Shown: positions 1-6,443, counted from the stretch's first letter. The stretch is DNA of 6,510 nt from an uncultured Prevotellaceae bacterium (GCA_946539635.1 CAMNHS010000078.1:1-6510); one strand, 5' to 3'. The notes: generated by a model not told the origin, from the sequence alone. Translations and numbers: made by a program.

Positions 1-50
1 GCGACCCCAACCTTGGCAAGGTTGTGCTCTACCAACTGAGCTATTTCCGC
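1..50 (-). tRNA. tRNA-Gly(GCC), partial (3' part outside window)
   Basis: The reverse complement reads as the 5' two thirds of a tRNA. Its 5' end is at position 50, followed by a 7-base acceptor strand GCGGAAA, a D-arm (GCTC paired with GAGC around AGTTGGTA), and an anticodon stem CAACC/GGTTG. The anticodon loop is TTGCCAA, with anticodon GCC at positions 17-15, so it decodes glycine GGC and GGU. The variable loop is reached at the window edge. The T-arm, 3' acceptor strand and any CCA lie to the left. It has its own promoter and is probably transcribed separately from fmt, which lies upstream on the same strand. Confidence 0.95.
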
Positions 51-61
51 ATTAATCGCTT

Positions 62-77
62 GCAATTCTCCAATTGC
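62..77 (-). other. Hairpin at the predicted 5' end of the pre-tRNA-Gly leader
   Basis: A perfect inverted repeat, GCAATT and AATTGC with a 4-base loop (GGAG on the minus strand), lies between the promoter and the tRNA. If transcription starts about 4-7 bases after the -7 box, this stem would sit at the very 5' end of the precursor transcript, before RNase P removes the leader. The stem is AT-rich and only 6 bp, so function is not established. Confidence 0.35.
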
Positions 78-82
78 GGGTG

Positions 83-114
83 CAAAAGTAATATATTTTT
101 TTTAAATACACAAC
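83..114 (-). promoter_or_regulatory. Bacteroidota-type promoter of tRNA-Gly
   Basis: On the minus strand TACTTTTG (90-83) matches the -7 consensus TAnnTTTG of the Bacteroidota primary sigma factor. It is preceded by a 20-base AT-rich spacer and GTTG (114-111), close to the -33 consensus TTTG. Spacing is normal for this class. It predicts a transcript beginning near position 77-79 with a leader of roughly 27-29 bases before the mature tRNA. No sigma-70 type box pair is needed to explain expression. Confidence 0.75.
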
Positions 115-181
115 TTTTTCCCATTTATTTTTCAAAAAAAATATAAATATGCCTATTTTTGCTTGACAAATGTCAATACAT

Positions 182-1135
182 CTATATTCTCAATCCGTTT
201 GCAAATGCTGCAGCATCCATCTTTGCCTTTCCAACAGGTTGAACCATCAAAAGTTCCAAAGGACCATCACCACACATTGTATATATATGTTTCTTCTCCT
301 TTATCAAATTTCCTGCCTTCATATCACCTGCAACAGCCTGTTTATCACACTTGCAGGCTTTGTATATCTTCATCTCCATTGTCGTTCCGTCTGGCAACGC
401 TACTTCTCCCCAAGCGCCGGGTATAGGGCACAGGCCTCTGATGAAATCATAAACCTGCTTTGCCGTCCACGACCAATCTATCTTACAATTGCTCTTGGTT
501 AGTTTAGGGGCATTATGCAGTTCTCCTGTCTCTGCCTGAGGAATGCTTTCTATCCTTCCGTCGCCTTCTATGAGGGCATCTATTGTCTCTATTGCTATCT
601 TTGCTCCAAGATTCATAAGTCCATCATATACATATTCCACGTCAGCGTCATCTGGTATATCAAATGGTTTCTGCATTATTATGCGACCAGTATCTATGTC
701 GTGATCCAGGAAGAATGTCGTCACTCCAGTTTGTGTCTCGCCATTTATGATGGCCCAATTGATAGGGGCTGCACCTCTGTATTGTGGCAACAAAGCGGCA
801 TGAACATTGAAGGTACCAAATCGTGGCATTGCCCACACTACTTCTGGCAGCATCCTGAAGGCAACAACTACCTGAAGGTCGGCGTTATAAGAACGCAATT
901 CTTCCAAGAAGACTTCGTCCTTCATCTTTTCTGGCTGCATTACTGGAATGCCGTGTTCCTGGGCATATACCTTTACTGCTGGAGCATGCAATACAGAGGC
1001 ATGGCGTCCAACTGGTTTGTCAGGCTGGGTTACAACAGCCACTACATTATATCCTCCTTCTACGAGAGCCTGCAAAGTGCCGACTGCAAACTCTGGAGTG
1101 CCCATAAAGACTATTCTCAAATCACTCTTTACCAT
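182..1135 (-). CDS. fmt: Methionyl-tRNA formyltransferase
   Basis: Fmt transfers a formyl group from 10-formyltetrahydrofolate to Met-tRNA(fMet) in the cytoplasm, preparing the initiator tRNA. The 317-residue product has the usual family length. The N-terminal Rossmann domain begins IVFMGTPEFA (8-17). The folate-binding and catalytic core has N110 and H112 (in FNVHAALLP), the loop QYRGAAPI (118-125), and D148 in DHDIDTGRI. These match the E. coli Asn/His/Asp triad with an offset of 4. The C-terminal tRNA-binding OB domain (about 210-317) starts after KLTKSNCKIDW. The ATG at 1135 fits, because Bacteroidota relatives have a few residues before the MGTPEF motif. It overlaps the end of pyrK by 7 bases, which suggests translational coupling. 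Stop is TAG. No clear intrinsic terminator follows before the tRNA-Gly promoter. The identification is secure. Confidence 0.96.
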   Translation of the reverse strand: MVKSDLRIVFMGTPEFAVGTLQALVEGGYNVVAVVTQPDKPVGRHASVLHAPAVKVYAQEHGIPVMQPEKMKDEVFLEELRSYNADLQVVVAFRMLPEVVWAMPRFGTFNVHAALLPQYRGAAPINWAIINGETQTGVTTFFLDHDIDTGRIIMQKPFDIPDDADVEYVYDGLMNLGAKIAIETIDALIEGDGRIESIPQAETGELHNAPKLTKSNCKIDWSWTAKQVYDFIRGLCPIPGAWGEVALPDGTTMEMKIYKACKCDKQAVAGDMKAGNLIKEKKHIYTMCGDGPLELLMVQPVGKAKMDAAAFANGLRI

Positions 1136-1890
1136 AGTTGTTCTGCATCAAAAACAGGGCCTTCTGTACAAACGCACACATTACCCTTATCCTTCACTTT
1201 CTCCACACAACACAGGCAAGCCCCTACTCCACAAGCCATTTTGTTCTCAAGGCTTACCTCACATTTCACACCCTTCTCCTTTGCCTTTCGTGCTACAGCC
1301 TTCATCATAGGACCAGGACCACAGGTGGAAACGAGTTCAAAAGTTTCCTTTTCCCAAATAGTATGGTCAGTAACAAATCCTTTCTCACCTTCGCTACCGT
1401 CTTCTGTAGTAACAAATACTCGTCCTACAGCCTTAAAATCCTCTATCATCAGCAGGTCTTTTGCTGAGCGAGCACCTAACAGGAATGTTGGTTCTACGCC
1501 TTCTTCCTTCAACTTGCGTCCAAGATACAGTAACGGTGCCACTCCTACGCCTCCACCGACAAGGAGTCGCTGTCCTTTCTCCATCGAGAAGCCATTTCCA
1601 AGTGGCAGAACGACATTCACTGTTTCCCCTTCCTTCAGCATACCAAGACGTTTTGTGCCGTCTCCTATACATGCCACAAGCAAGTGAAGTTCGTTACGCT
1701 CCCTGTCAACGTTATTTATTGATATCGGGCGTCGGAGAAATGTCGTTGGAGAACCATCCACTCTCACCTCAACAAACTGCCCAGGAAGCATCTCGGGAAG
1801 AGTATCTTTGTGGGTCAGTTTCAGCAGCACATACTTCTCATTGATATGCACCACCTGACTCACCGTCATATCTAAACAATATTTCTTCAT
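1129..1890 (-). CDS. pyrK: Dihydroorotate dehydrogenase electron-transfer subunit (PyrK)
   Basis: PyrK is the FAD and [2Fe-2S] subunit of class 1B dihydroorotate dehydrogenase. It passes electrons from PyrD to NAD+ in pyrimidine synthesis. The 253-residue product shows an N-terminal FAD-binding barrel with RPIS (54-57), an NAD-binding domain starting GGGVGVAPL (112-120), and a C-terminal iron-sulfur cluster site C220-x4-C225-x2-C228-x12-C241 followed by GPVF. This is the PyrK arrangement. Start choice: an in-frame ATG at 1926 would add 12 residues and overlap pepD by 37 bases. The ATG at 1890 forms a TAATG junction with the pepD stop and gives the family's usual N-terminus (MKKYCLDM), so I chose it. 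The gene ends inside fmt. Unusually, no pyrD lies on either side, although pyrK and pyrD are commonly adjacent. The catalytic subunit must be encoded elsewhere. Confidence 0.94.
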   Translation of the reverse strand: MKKYCLDMTVSQVVHINEKYVLLKLTHKDTLPEMLPGQFVEVRVDGSPTTFLRRPISINNVDRERNELHLLVACIGDGTKRLGMLKEGETVNVVLPLGNGFSMEKGQRLLVGGGVGVAPLLYLGRKLKEEGVEPTFLLGARSAKDLLMIEDFKAVGRVFVTTEDGSEGEKGFVTDHTIWEKETFELVSTCGPGPMMKAVARKAKEKGVKCEVSLENKMACGVGACLCCVEKVKDKGNVCVCTEGPVFDAEQLW

Positions 1891-3374
1891 TAGATTTCTT
1901 TTAATATTTCCAGTACCAGTTTCCACACTTTTTCTACTGATGGTATATGCAGCCTTTCGTCAGGCGAATGCACACCTCGCATTGTCGGACCCATTGAGAG
2001 CATATCGAGGTTAGGATATCTCTCAGCAAACAGACCACACTCCAGACCTGCATGAATGCCAATTATCTTTGGCTCTTTGTCATACAGGTTCTTGTAACAC
2101 TTCTGCGCCACCTCCCTTATATGACTGTCTGGTCGCATCTTCCATGCTGGATAGCCGTCATTATGTATTATTTCGTCGGCACCTGACAATTCGAATACTG
2201 CACGAACAGTATTCACCATATTCTTCAGGTTACTCATTACCGAACTCCTCTGCGAAGCTACAACGACACATTTTCCCTCTTCCGTCTGTACAGAAGCGAG
2301 GTTTGATGATGTCTCTGTAATCTCTCCCAGCATAGTATCTTGAACTACTGAAAATACTCCTGTATGAACAGCCTGAAGAGCATGTATCAGGCGTACACCA
2401 AGATCGAAAGGCATTACCTTCACTGGTTCTGTGCTTTCCATGTGCCACTCTATTGTGGGTTCTGTAACATGGAACTCTTCTTCCACTTCTGCACAGTACA
2501 CATTCCAGTCGGCCCTTACCGTTTCCTTCTCCGTGAATGGAACAGCAACAACAACTCTTCCGTCTCGTGGTATAGCATTATGCAGCTTTCCGGCATTAAA
2601 TTCTGCTATACAAACGGGCATCTTCTGCTGCTCCATGTATATAAAGCGGCTCAGCAGTTTTATTGAGTTTGCACGCTTTTTGTTTATGTCGTCGCCACTA
2701 TGGCCGCCCGTCAAGCCCTTCACACTAACCTCCATGAAGAACCAACGCTTTGTCTTGTCGGCATCTTCTCTTTCAAAGTTGAAGATGGCTGTTGTAGTCT
2801 TTCCTCCTGCACATGAGACATAGAACAATCCCTCATCTTCTGAATCGAGGTTCAGGAGATAATTGCTGCGCAACATATCCGACTTTAGGTTGTTCGCTCC
2901 CGTCAGACCAGTTTCCTCGTCACGTGTGAAGAGACATTCTATCGGACCGTGTTCTATCGTCTTCGAATCAAGAATAGCCAGTTCCATAGCACATCCTATG
3001 CCATCATCAGCGCCCAAGGTAGTACCATCTGCCGTAAGCCATTCACCTTTAGCATCTGGCTTGCCATCAGCATCTGCCACATAAGCTACAATAGGGTCCG
3101 TCATGAAGTCAATCTCCTTATCCACCAACTTGTCACACACCATATCCATATGACTCTGTATCGTCAAGGTGGGCTTATTCTCCATACCAGGAGTGGCTGG
3201 TTTTCTTATCAACACATTGCCTGTTTCATCAACAATAGTCTCAAGACCTCGCTGTTTACCAAACTCCTGCAAAAAGGATATCATCTTCTCCTCATGTTTC
3301 GATGGACGAGGAATCTTATTTATTTCTCCGAAAAACAGAAATACGTCCTTTGGGTTTAATAATTCATAATTCAT
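1890..3374 (-). CDS. pepD: Aminoacyl-histidine dipeptidase, peptidase family M20C
   Basis: This is a cytosolic dizinc peptidase that cleaves Xaa-His and other dipeptides. The 494-residue length is typical. Metal and catalytic motifs appear in family order: SHMDMVCD (H75, D77), GADDGIG (bridging Asp at 123/124), TRDEETG (E153, E154), LLNLDSEDEG (D177), GGHSG in the lid domain (H225) and GVHSPDE (H469). The N-terminus (LNPKDVFLFFGEINKIPRPS) matches the family start, which supports the ATG at 3374. That ATG sits inside a 7-base tandem repeat. A second ATG at 3367 is out of frame and meets a stop after three codons. The gene heads the pepD-pyrK-fmt cluster. Its TAA stop shares a base with the pyrK start. 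No convincing TAnnTTTG promoter was found upstream; the best partial match is at 3391-3398. Confidence 0.95.
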   Translation of the reverse strand: MNYELLNPKDVFLFFGEINKIPRPSKHEEKMISFLQEFGKQRGLETIVDETGNVLIRKPATPGMENKPTLTIQSHMDMVCDKLVDKEIDFMTDPIVAYVADADGKPDAKGEWLTADGTTLGADDGIGCAMELAILDSKTIEHGPIECLFTRDEETGLTGANNLKSDMLRSNYLLNLDSEDEGLFYVSCAGGKTTTAIFNFEREDADKTKRWFFMEVSVKGLTGGHSGDDINKKRANSIKLLSRFIYMEQQKMPVCIAEFNAGKLHNAIPRDGRVVVAVPFTEKETVRADWNVYCAEVEEEFHVTEPTIEWHMESTEPVKVMPFDLGVRLIHALQAVHTGVFSVVQDTMLGEITETSSNLASVQTEEGKCVVVASQRSSVMSNLKNMVNTVRAVFELSGADEIIHNDGYPAWKMRPDSHIREVAQKCYKNLYDKEPKIIGIHAGLECGLFAERYPNLDMLSMGPTMRGVHSPDERLHIPSVEKVWKLVLEILKEI

Positions 3375-3380
3375 AATTAC
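3360..3380. repeat. 7-base tandem repeat across the pepD start codon
   Basis: On the plus strand TAATTCA occurs twice in direct succession (3360-3366, 3367-3373), followed by a degenerate third unit TAATTAC (3374-3380). On the coding strand of pepD this reads as repeated AATTATG, so each perfect unit supplies an ATG. Only the ATG at 3374-3372 is in frame with pepD. Being 7 bases long, a unit gain or loss would shift frame relative to the gene. Confidence 0.8.
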
Positions 3381-3450
3381 AATTTCTTAATTAAACTAAA
3401 AAACGACAATCTTTAATCTCACTCTCTTCTCTACTCTTAAACTTTTTTCG

Positions 3451-3458
3451 TACATTTG
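3451..3458 (+). promoter_or_regulatory. Bacteroidota -7 box upstream of the OmpH-like gene
   Basis: TACATTTG is a full match to the TAnnTTTG -7 consensus and is preceded by a T-rich stretch. At the expected distance upstream (about 3426-3431) there is no clear TTTG, so the -33 element is weak or absent. It predicts transcription from about 3463 and is the likely promoter for the three-gene plus-strand group. An in-frame TTG lies inside this box (3456-3458) and cannot be the translation start if the box is real. Confidence 0.65.
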
Positions 3459-3509
3459 CATGCAAAATTAGTAAAAATGACGCAATTAACAAAATCTTTT
3501 AATATAAAA

Positions 3510-4118
3510 ATGACAAAAACATCTACTTTTAGCGCTATTGCTGCAGCAGTCGTAGCCCTTTTCTCACTCGCTTCTTGTGACAACTCTCCAAAAGCAGACA
3601 GTTCTTCTGAAGAGAAGAAACAAGTTCCTTCAACCATCAAGATTGCTTATGTTGAGGTTGACTCTATCATGACACAGTATGAGTTCTGCAAGGAGTATTC
3701 ATTGATTCTCGAAAAGAAGAGTCAGAACATCCAGAGCACACTTCAGCAGAAGGGTCAGGCATTACAGTCAGCAGCTGCTAATTTCCAGCAGAAGTTGCAA
3801 CAGAACGCCTACACTCGTGAGCAGGCAGAGCAGATACAGGCAAGTCTTCAGAAGCAGAATGCCGACCTCGAGGCTCTTCAGACACGTCTCTCAGCTGAGT
3901 TCCAGAACGAGACAGCAAAGTTCAACGAAGCATTGCACGATTCACTGCAGCACTTTATAAATAAATATAATAAGGATAAGAAATATACCATGATTCTCTC
4001 CAAGAGTGGTGACAATATCCTTTATGCCAACAAGGGCATCGACATTACCGACGAAATTGTTAAGGGTCTGAATAAATCATACAAGAAGGGCTCTACCAAG
4101 AAAGAAGAGAAGAAGTAA
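3510..4118 (+). CDS. OmpH/Skp-family periplasmic lipoprotein
   Basis: The product is a predicted 202-residue lipoprotein of the OmpH/Skp family, periplasmic chaperones that hold unfolded outer-membrane proteins. Residues 1-22 form a lipoprotein signal: MTKT, a hydrophobic stretch, then lipobox LASC with acylated C23. A short Ser/Glu/Lys linker follows, then the family's opening strand KIAYVEVDSIM (44-54). Next is a long Gln- and Ala-rich coiled coil (about 62-150), a closing segment KKYTMILSKSGDNILYANKGIDIT (two parts of 157-180), and a lysine-rich tail. This alternating helix tentacle and small beta body is the Skp plan. Start: ATG at 3510 places the signal peptide correctly. An upstream in-frame ATG at 3477 would add 11 residues, and a TTG at 3456 overlaps the promoter box. 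Skp itself is a soluble protein; the lipid anchor is seen in Bacteroidota members. It is probably first in an operon with the next two genes. Confidence 0.88.
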   Translation: MTKTSTFSAIAAAVVALFSLASCDNSPKADSSSEEKKQVPSTIKIAYVEVDSIMTQYEFCKEYSLILEKKSQNIQSTLQQKGQALQSAAANFQQKLQQNAYTREQAEQIQASLQKQNADLEALQTRLSAEFQNETAKFNEALHDSLQHFINKYNKDKKYTMILSKSGDNILYANKGIDITDEIVKGLNKSYKKGSTKKEEKK

Positions 4119-4120
4119 TA

Positions 4121-5104
4121 GTGAAGGAAATCCGTTGGGGAGTAATCGGTTGCGGTGAGGTAACCGAGAAGAAGAGCGGACCTGCTTTTAACGAAGTTGA
4201 GGGTTCAAGACTTGTGGCTGTCATGAGCCGCAATGCCGACAAGGCATGTTCCTATGCTGAGCGTCACGGTATCGCCACTTGGTACACCGACCCGCAGGCT
4301 CTTGTTGACGACCCCAACGTCAATGCCGTTTATATTGCCACCCCGCCCTCTTCGCATGCCACCTATGCCATTATGGCTATGCGAGCAGGAAAACCCGCCT
4401 ATGTCGAGAAACCGTTAGCAGCCTCTTATGATGACTGCGCCCGCATCAATCGTGTGTCTGCAGAAACACATGTGCCCTGTTTCGTAGCATACTATCGCCG
4501 TTATCTGCCATATTTCCAAAAGGTACGACAGTTACTCGACGAAGGACGCATCGGCAAGGTGCTCAATGTGCAAATACGTTTTGCATGCCCTCCCCGTCAG
4601 GTGGATTATAATGCTCCTGACCAGCGTCCTTGGCGCATACAGCCAGATATCGCAGGAGGCGGATATTTCTACGACCTCGCCCCTCATCAGTTTGATATCC
4701 TCCAGCAGTTCTTTGGCGTTATCATCTATGCCCGTGGATATTCCTGCAACAGAGGAGGCCTTTATCAGGCAGAAGATACCGTAAGCGCCTGCTACCAATT
4801 CGAGAGCGGCTTGCCAGGAAGCGGTTCCTGGTGTTTTTCAGGACACGAGTCAGGACGCGAAGACCGCATTGAGCTCATAGGCTCCGAAGGCATCCTCTCA
4901 TTCTCCGTTTTCGACTATACACCAATAAGCCTCCACACCTCTGATGGTGTGGAGAAAATCGTTATCGAAAATCCAAAATACGTACAACAGCCTCTCATAC
5001 AGGATGTTGTAGCAACCCTGCAAGGAAGGAGCGACTGCCAATGCACCTCGCTTAGCGCCACACCGACCAACTGGGTCTTAGACAAAATACTGAAGAAGTT
5101 TTGA
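4121..5104 (+). CDS. Gfo/Idh/MocA-family NAD(P)-dependent oxidoreductase
   Basis: The 327-residue product belongs to the Gfo/Idh/MocA family, which oxidises or reduces sugars, inositols and related compounds with NAD(P). The N-terminal Rossmann fold (1-120) has the dinucleotide motif GVIGCGEV (7-14), IATPPSSHA (72-80) and the signature EKPLA (96-100), whose lysine is a usual active-site residue. The C-terminal alpha/beta domain has AYYRRYLP (123-130) and GGGYFYDLAPHQFDIL (179-194), with D185 and H189 in the usual catalytic D-x3-H pattern. The key residues are intact. Substrate cannot be told from sequence. There is no signal peptide, so it should act in the cytoplasm. The start is GTG, only 2 bases after the upstream stop, behind a purine-rich AAGAAG stretch. 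No ATG lies near, and the dinucleotide motif must sit close to the N-terminus. It overlaps the next gene by 4 bases. Confidence 0.92.
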   Translation: MKEIRWGVIGCGEVTEKKSGPAFNEVEGSRLVAVMSRNADKACSYAERHGIATWYTDPQALVDDPNVNAVYIATPPSSHATYAIMAMRAGKPAYVEKPLAASYDDCARINRVSAETHVPCFVAYYRRYLPYFQKVRQLLDEGRIGKVLNVQIRFACPPRQVDYNAPDQRPWRIQPDIAGGGYFYDLAPHQFDILQQFFGVIIYARGYSCNRGGLYQAEDTVSACYQFESGLPGSGSWCFSGHESGREDRIELIGSEGILSFSVFDYTPISLHTSDGVEKIVIENPKYVQQPLIQDVVATLQGRSDCQCTSLSATPTNWVLDKILKKF

Positions 5105-6255
5105 GTAAACTGTTTTCTACTTTCCTCTTCTCTCTATTCGCAATATGTGCTTCCGCCCATATTGATTCCCTTGCAGTCGATACCCAGCAAGACACAATTG
5201 TTAACTCTCAATCACCTGTCAATTGTCAATTATCAACTGTCAATTCAGAGGCAGAGCCTCGCAAAAAGGATAACTTCTTCAAACGCACCTATCGTTTTCT
5301 CGACAGGATATTCTCCCCTCCCCGCGATACAACATATATCGAGATACAGGACTTCTACAACTGGTGCGCTGAGGTACAGCTGACCAATCGCTTTGAGATG
5401 TACGAAATCGATAATGGTGACGATTTCTTCCTTCGTGTAGCCCCCAAGGTGCGTACTCGCATCGGACCATTCTTCGGATGGCGATTTGCCTTCTTCGGAT
5501 ACAATATCGACATCAAGTCCATCTTCAATCATGATGATATTGACCTTTCCGGCTCTATCTATTCCTCCGCCTTCGGCTTAGACTTATTCTATCGTCGCGT
5601 AGGTGGAAACTACAACATCAAGCGACTCATCATGAATGATGTCAACTATTCTGCCGACCTCCACGACCTACCCTTCGATGGCATCAATGTCGGAATGACA
5701 CGCATTAATTTCTATTACGTCACAAACTACAAGAAATACAGCCATCAGGCAGCTTTTTCGCAGACAAATCGTCAGTTAAAGTCAGCCGGTTCTCTGCTTC
5801 TCGGAGCCGCCTATGCCCACAATCGCATAACAGTAGATTGGGACAGACTAACAGGCATCATCAACACCACCTATGGCACCCACCTCCCCACCAGTGCCGT
5901 AACAGGCAATCAGAAGAACAACGAAATCACCTTTACCGCCGGCTATGGCTACAACTGGGTCTTCTCCCGCAACTGGCTGGCAGCAGGCGAGCTGACAGGC
6001 GGCATCGGAGCACTCTTCCATCATGCCGACAAGAAGGGAGCAGAAAGCTCCACCGACATTTTCAAGACCATCAACAATTTTGCCAACAGCTACCTTGCCT
6101 TCAATGCCAATGCCCGCGTTGCCATACTATGGAACAACGGCCCTTGGTTTTGTGGAGCCCAAGGCGTTATGTTCTATTATCAGTCAGGCAACGGCAAAGT
6201 CGTCAACCGCAACATTCTTGGTACCACCTACGTCTTTGTCGGATATAATTTCTGA
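5101..6255 (+). CDS. DUF4421-like outer-membrane beta-barrel protein
   Basis: The product is a predicted 384-residue secreted protein of unknown function. I recognise it as DUF4421-like, a Bacteroidota family, from overall pattern rather than from a motif with known function. Residues 1-19 form a Sec signal peptide with ASA cleavage before H20. A low-complexity linker (about 20-57) follows, then a basic segment and DTTYIEIQDFYNW (77-89). The rest alternates hydrophobic and polar residues as in a transmembrane barrel, and the chain ends in phenylalanine (YVFVGYNF), the usual outer-membrane assembly signal. The start is TTG, overlapping the upstream TGA in TTGA. An in-frame stop lies at 5053-5055 and no ATG or GTG occurs between it and the TTG. 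The next Met is residue 100, so TTG is the only start that keeps the signal peptide. The linker is partly encoded by a 7-base tandem repeat. Confidence 0.85.
   Translation: MSKLFSTFLFSLFAICASAHIDSLAVDTQQDTIVNSQSPVNCQLSTVNSEAEPRKKDNFFKRTYRFLDRIFSPPRDTTYIEIQDFYNWCAEVQLTNRFEMYEIDNGDDFFLRVAPKVRTRIGPFFGWRFAFFGYNIDIKSIFNHDDIDLSGSIYSSAFGLDLFYRRVGGNYNIKRLIMNDVNYSADLHDLPFDGINVGMTRINFYYVTNYKKYSHQAAFSQTNRQLKSAGSLLLGAAYAHNRITVDWDRLTGIINTTYGTHLPTSAVTGNQKNNEITFTAGYGYNWVFSRNWLAAGELTGGIGALFHHADKKGAESSTDIFKTINNFANSYLAFNANARVAILWNNGPWFCGAQGVMFYYQSGNGKVVNRNILGTTYVFVGYNF
5200..5245. repeat. 7-base tandem repeat inside the DUF4421-like gene
   Basis: Four consecutive units, GTCAATT, GTCAATT, ATCAACT and GTCAATT, occupy 5218-5245. 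Upstream lie two more diverged units, GTTAACT (5200-5206) and CTCAATC (5207-5213), with a 4-base gap before the main block. The array is translated as residues 34-49 (VNSQSPVNCQLSTVNS), directly after the signal peptide region. Its reverse complement, AATTGAC, shares the AATT core and length with the AATTATG repeat at the pepD start. Confidence 0.8.
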
Positions 6256-6276
6256 ATACCGCAGAACTTTTTTGAC

Positions 6277-6303
6277 CACAAATCTCACAAATCTTCACGA
6301 ATA
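6277..6303. repeat. Short 9-10 base direct repeat downstream of the DUF4421-like gene
   Basis: CACAAATCT (6277-6285), CACAAATCTT (6286-6295) and a diverged CACGAATA (6296-6303) lie head to tail, 22 bases after the stop codon. The array is AT-rich and non-coding. Short arrays of this style are a recurrent feature of Bacteroidota intergenic DNA; that family link is my inference. Confidence 0.6.
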
Positions 6304-6337
6304 ACAAAAACCTAAAAGAACCCTTTTTGAGTTTTGT

Positions 6338-6364
6338 AGTTCCTTTGGAACTTGTGTGTCAAGT
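6338..6364. other. Two overlapping, mutually exclusive stem-loops
   Basis: AGTTCC (6338-6343) pairs with GGAACT (6347-6352) around a TTT loop. ACTTG (6350-6354) pairs with CAAGT (6360-6364) around a 5-base loop. The stems share 6350-6352, so only one can form fully at a time. Neither is followed by a T-run, so a simple intrinsic terminator is unlikely. They may shape the 3' end of the plus-strand operon transcript. Confidence 0.45.
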
Positions 6365-6443
6365 GCTATGCCTTTGTCTTTAAAAGCGAACTCTTACGCC
6401 CAAGTCATAGCCCTTACCACATAACTGTCGTTATTACAAACCT

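Noticed and set aside
163..176. TTGACAAATGTCAA, a small inverted repeat with a TTGACA hexamer just after the fmt stop.
   Set aside because: The hexamer looks like a sigma-70 -35 box, but promoters here follow the Bacteroidota pattern. As a hairpin it allows only about 5 AT-rich pairs, and the T-run on the minus strand begins over 20 bases later, so it is not a convincing terminator.
515..1687. A 390-codon open frame on the plus strand, antisense to fmt and pyrK.
   Set aside because: It lies wholly opposite two genes with intact catalytic and cofactor motifs, its translation has no recognisable domain, and its composition is that of a shadow frame.
1891..1926. Upstream in-frame ATG of pyrK at 1926, adding 12 residues.
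   Set aside because: It would overlap pepD by 37 bases, and the added residues are not part of the PyrK fold. The TAATG junction at 1890 is the better start.
3391..3398. TAGTTTAA on the minus strand as a pepD -7 box.
   Set aside because: It mismatches the last two bases of TAnnTTTG and has no TTTG at the right distance upstream, so I could not support it as a promoter.
4532..4798. Antisense open frame within the oxidoreductase gene.
   Set aside because: It covers the conserved catalytic segment of the oxidoreductase on the opposite strand and has no start context or recognisable product.
5200..5245. Short regularly repeated units that could suggest a CRISPR-like array.
   Set aside because: Units are 7 bases in direct contact with no unique spacers, and they are translated in frame within a gene.
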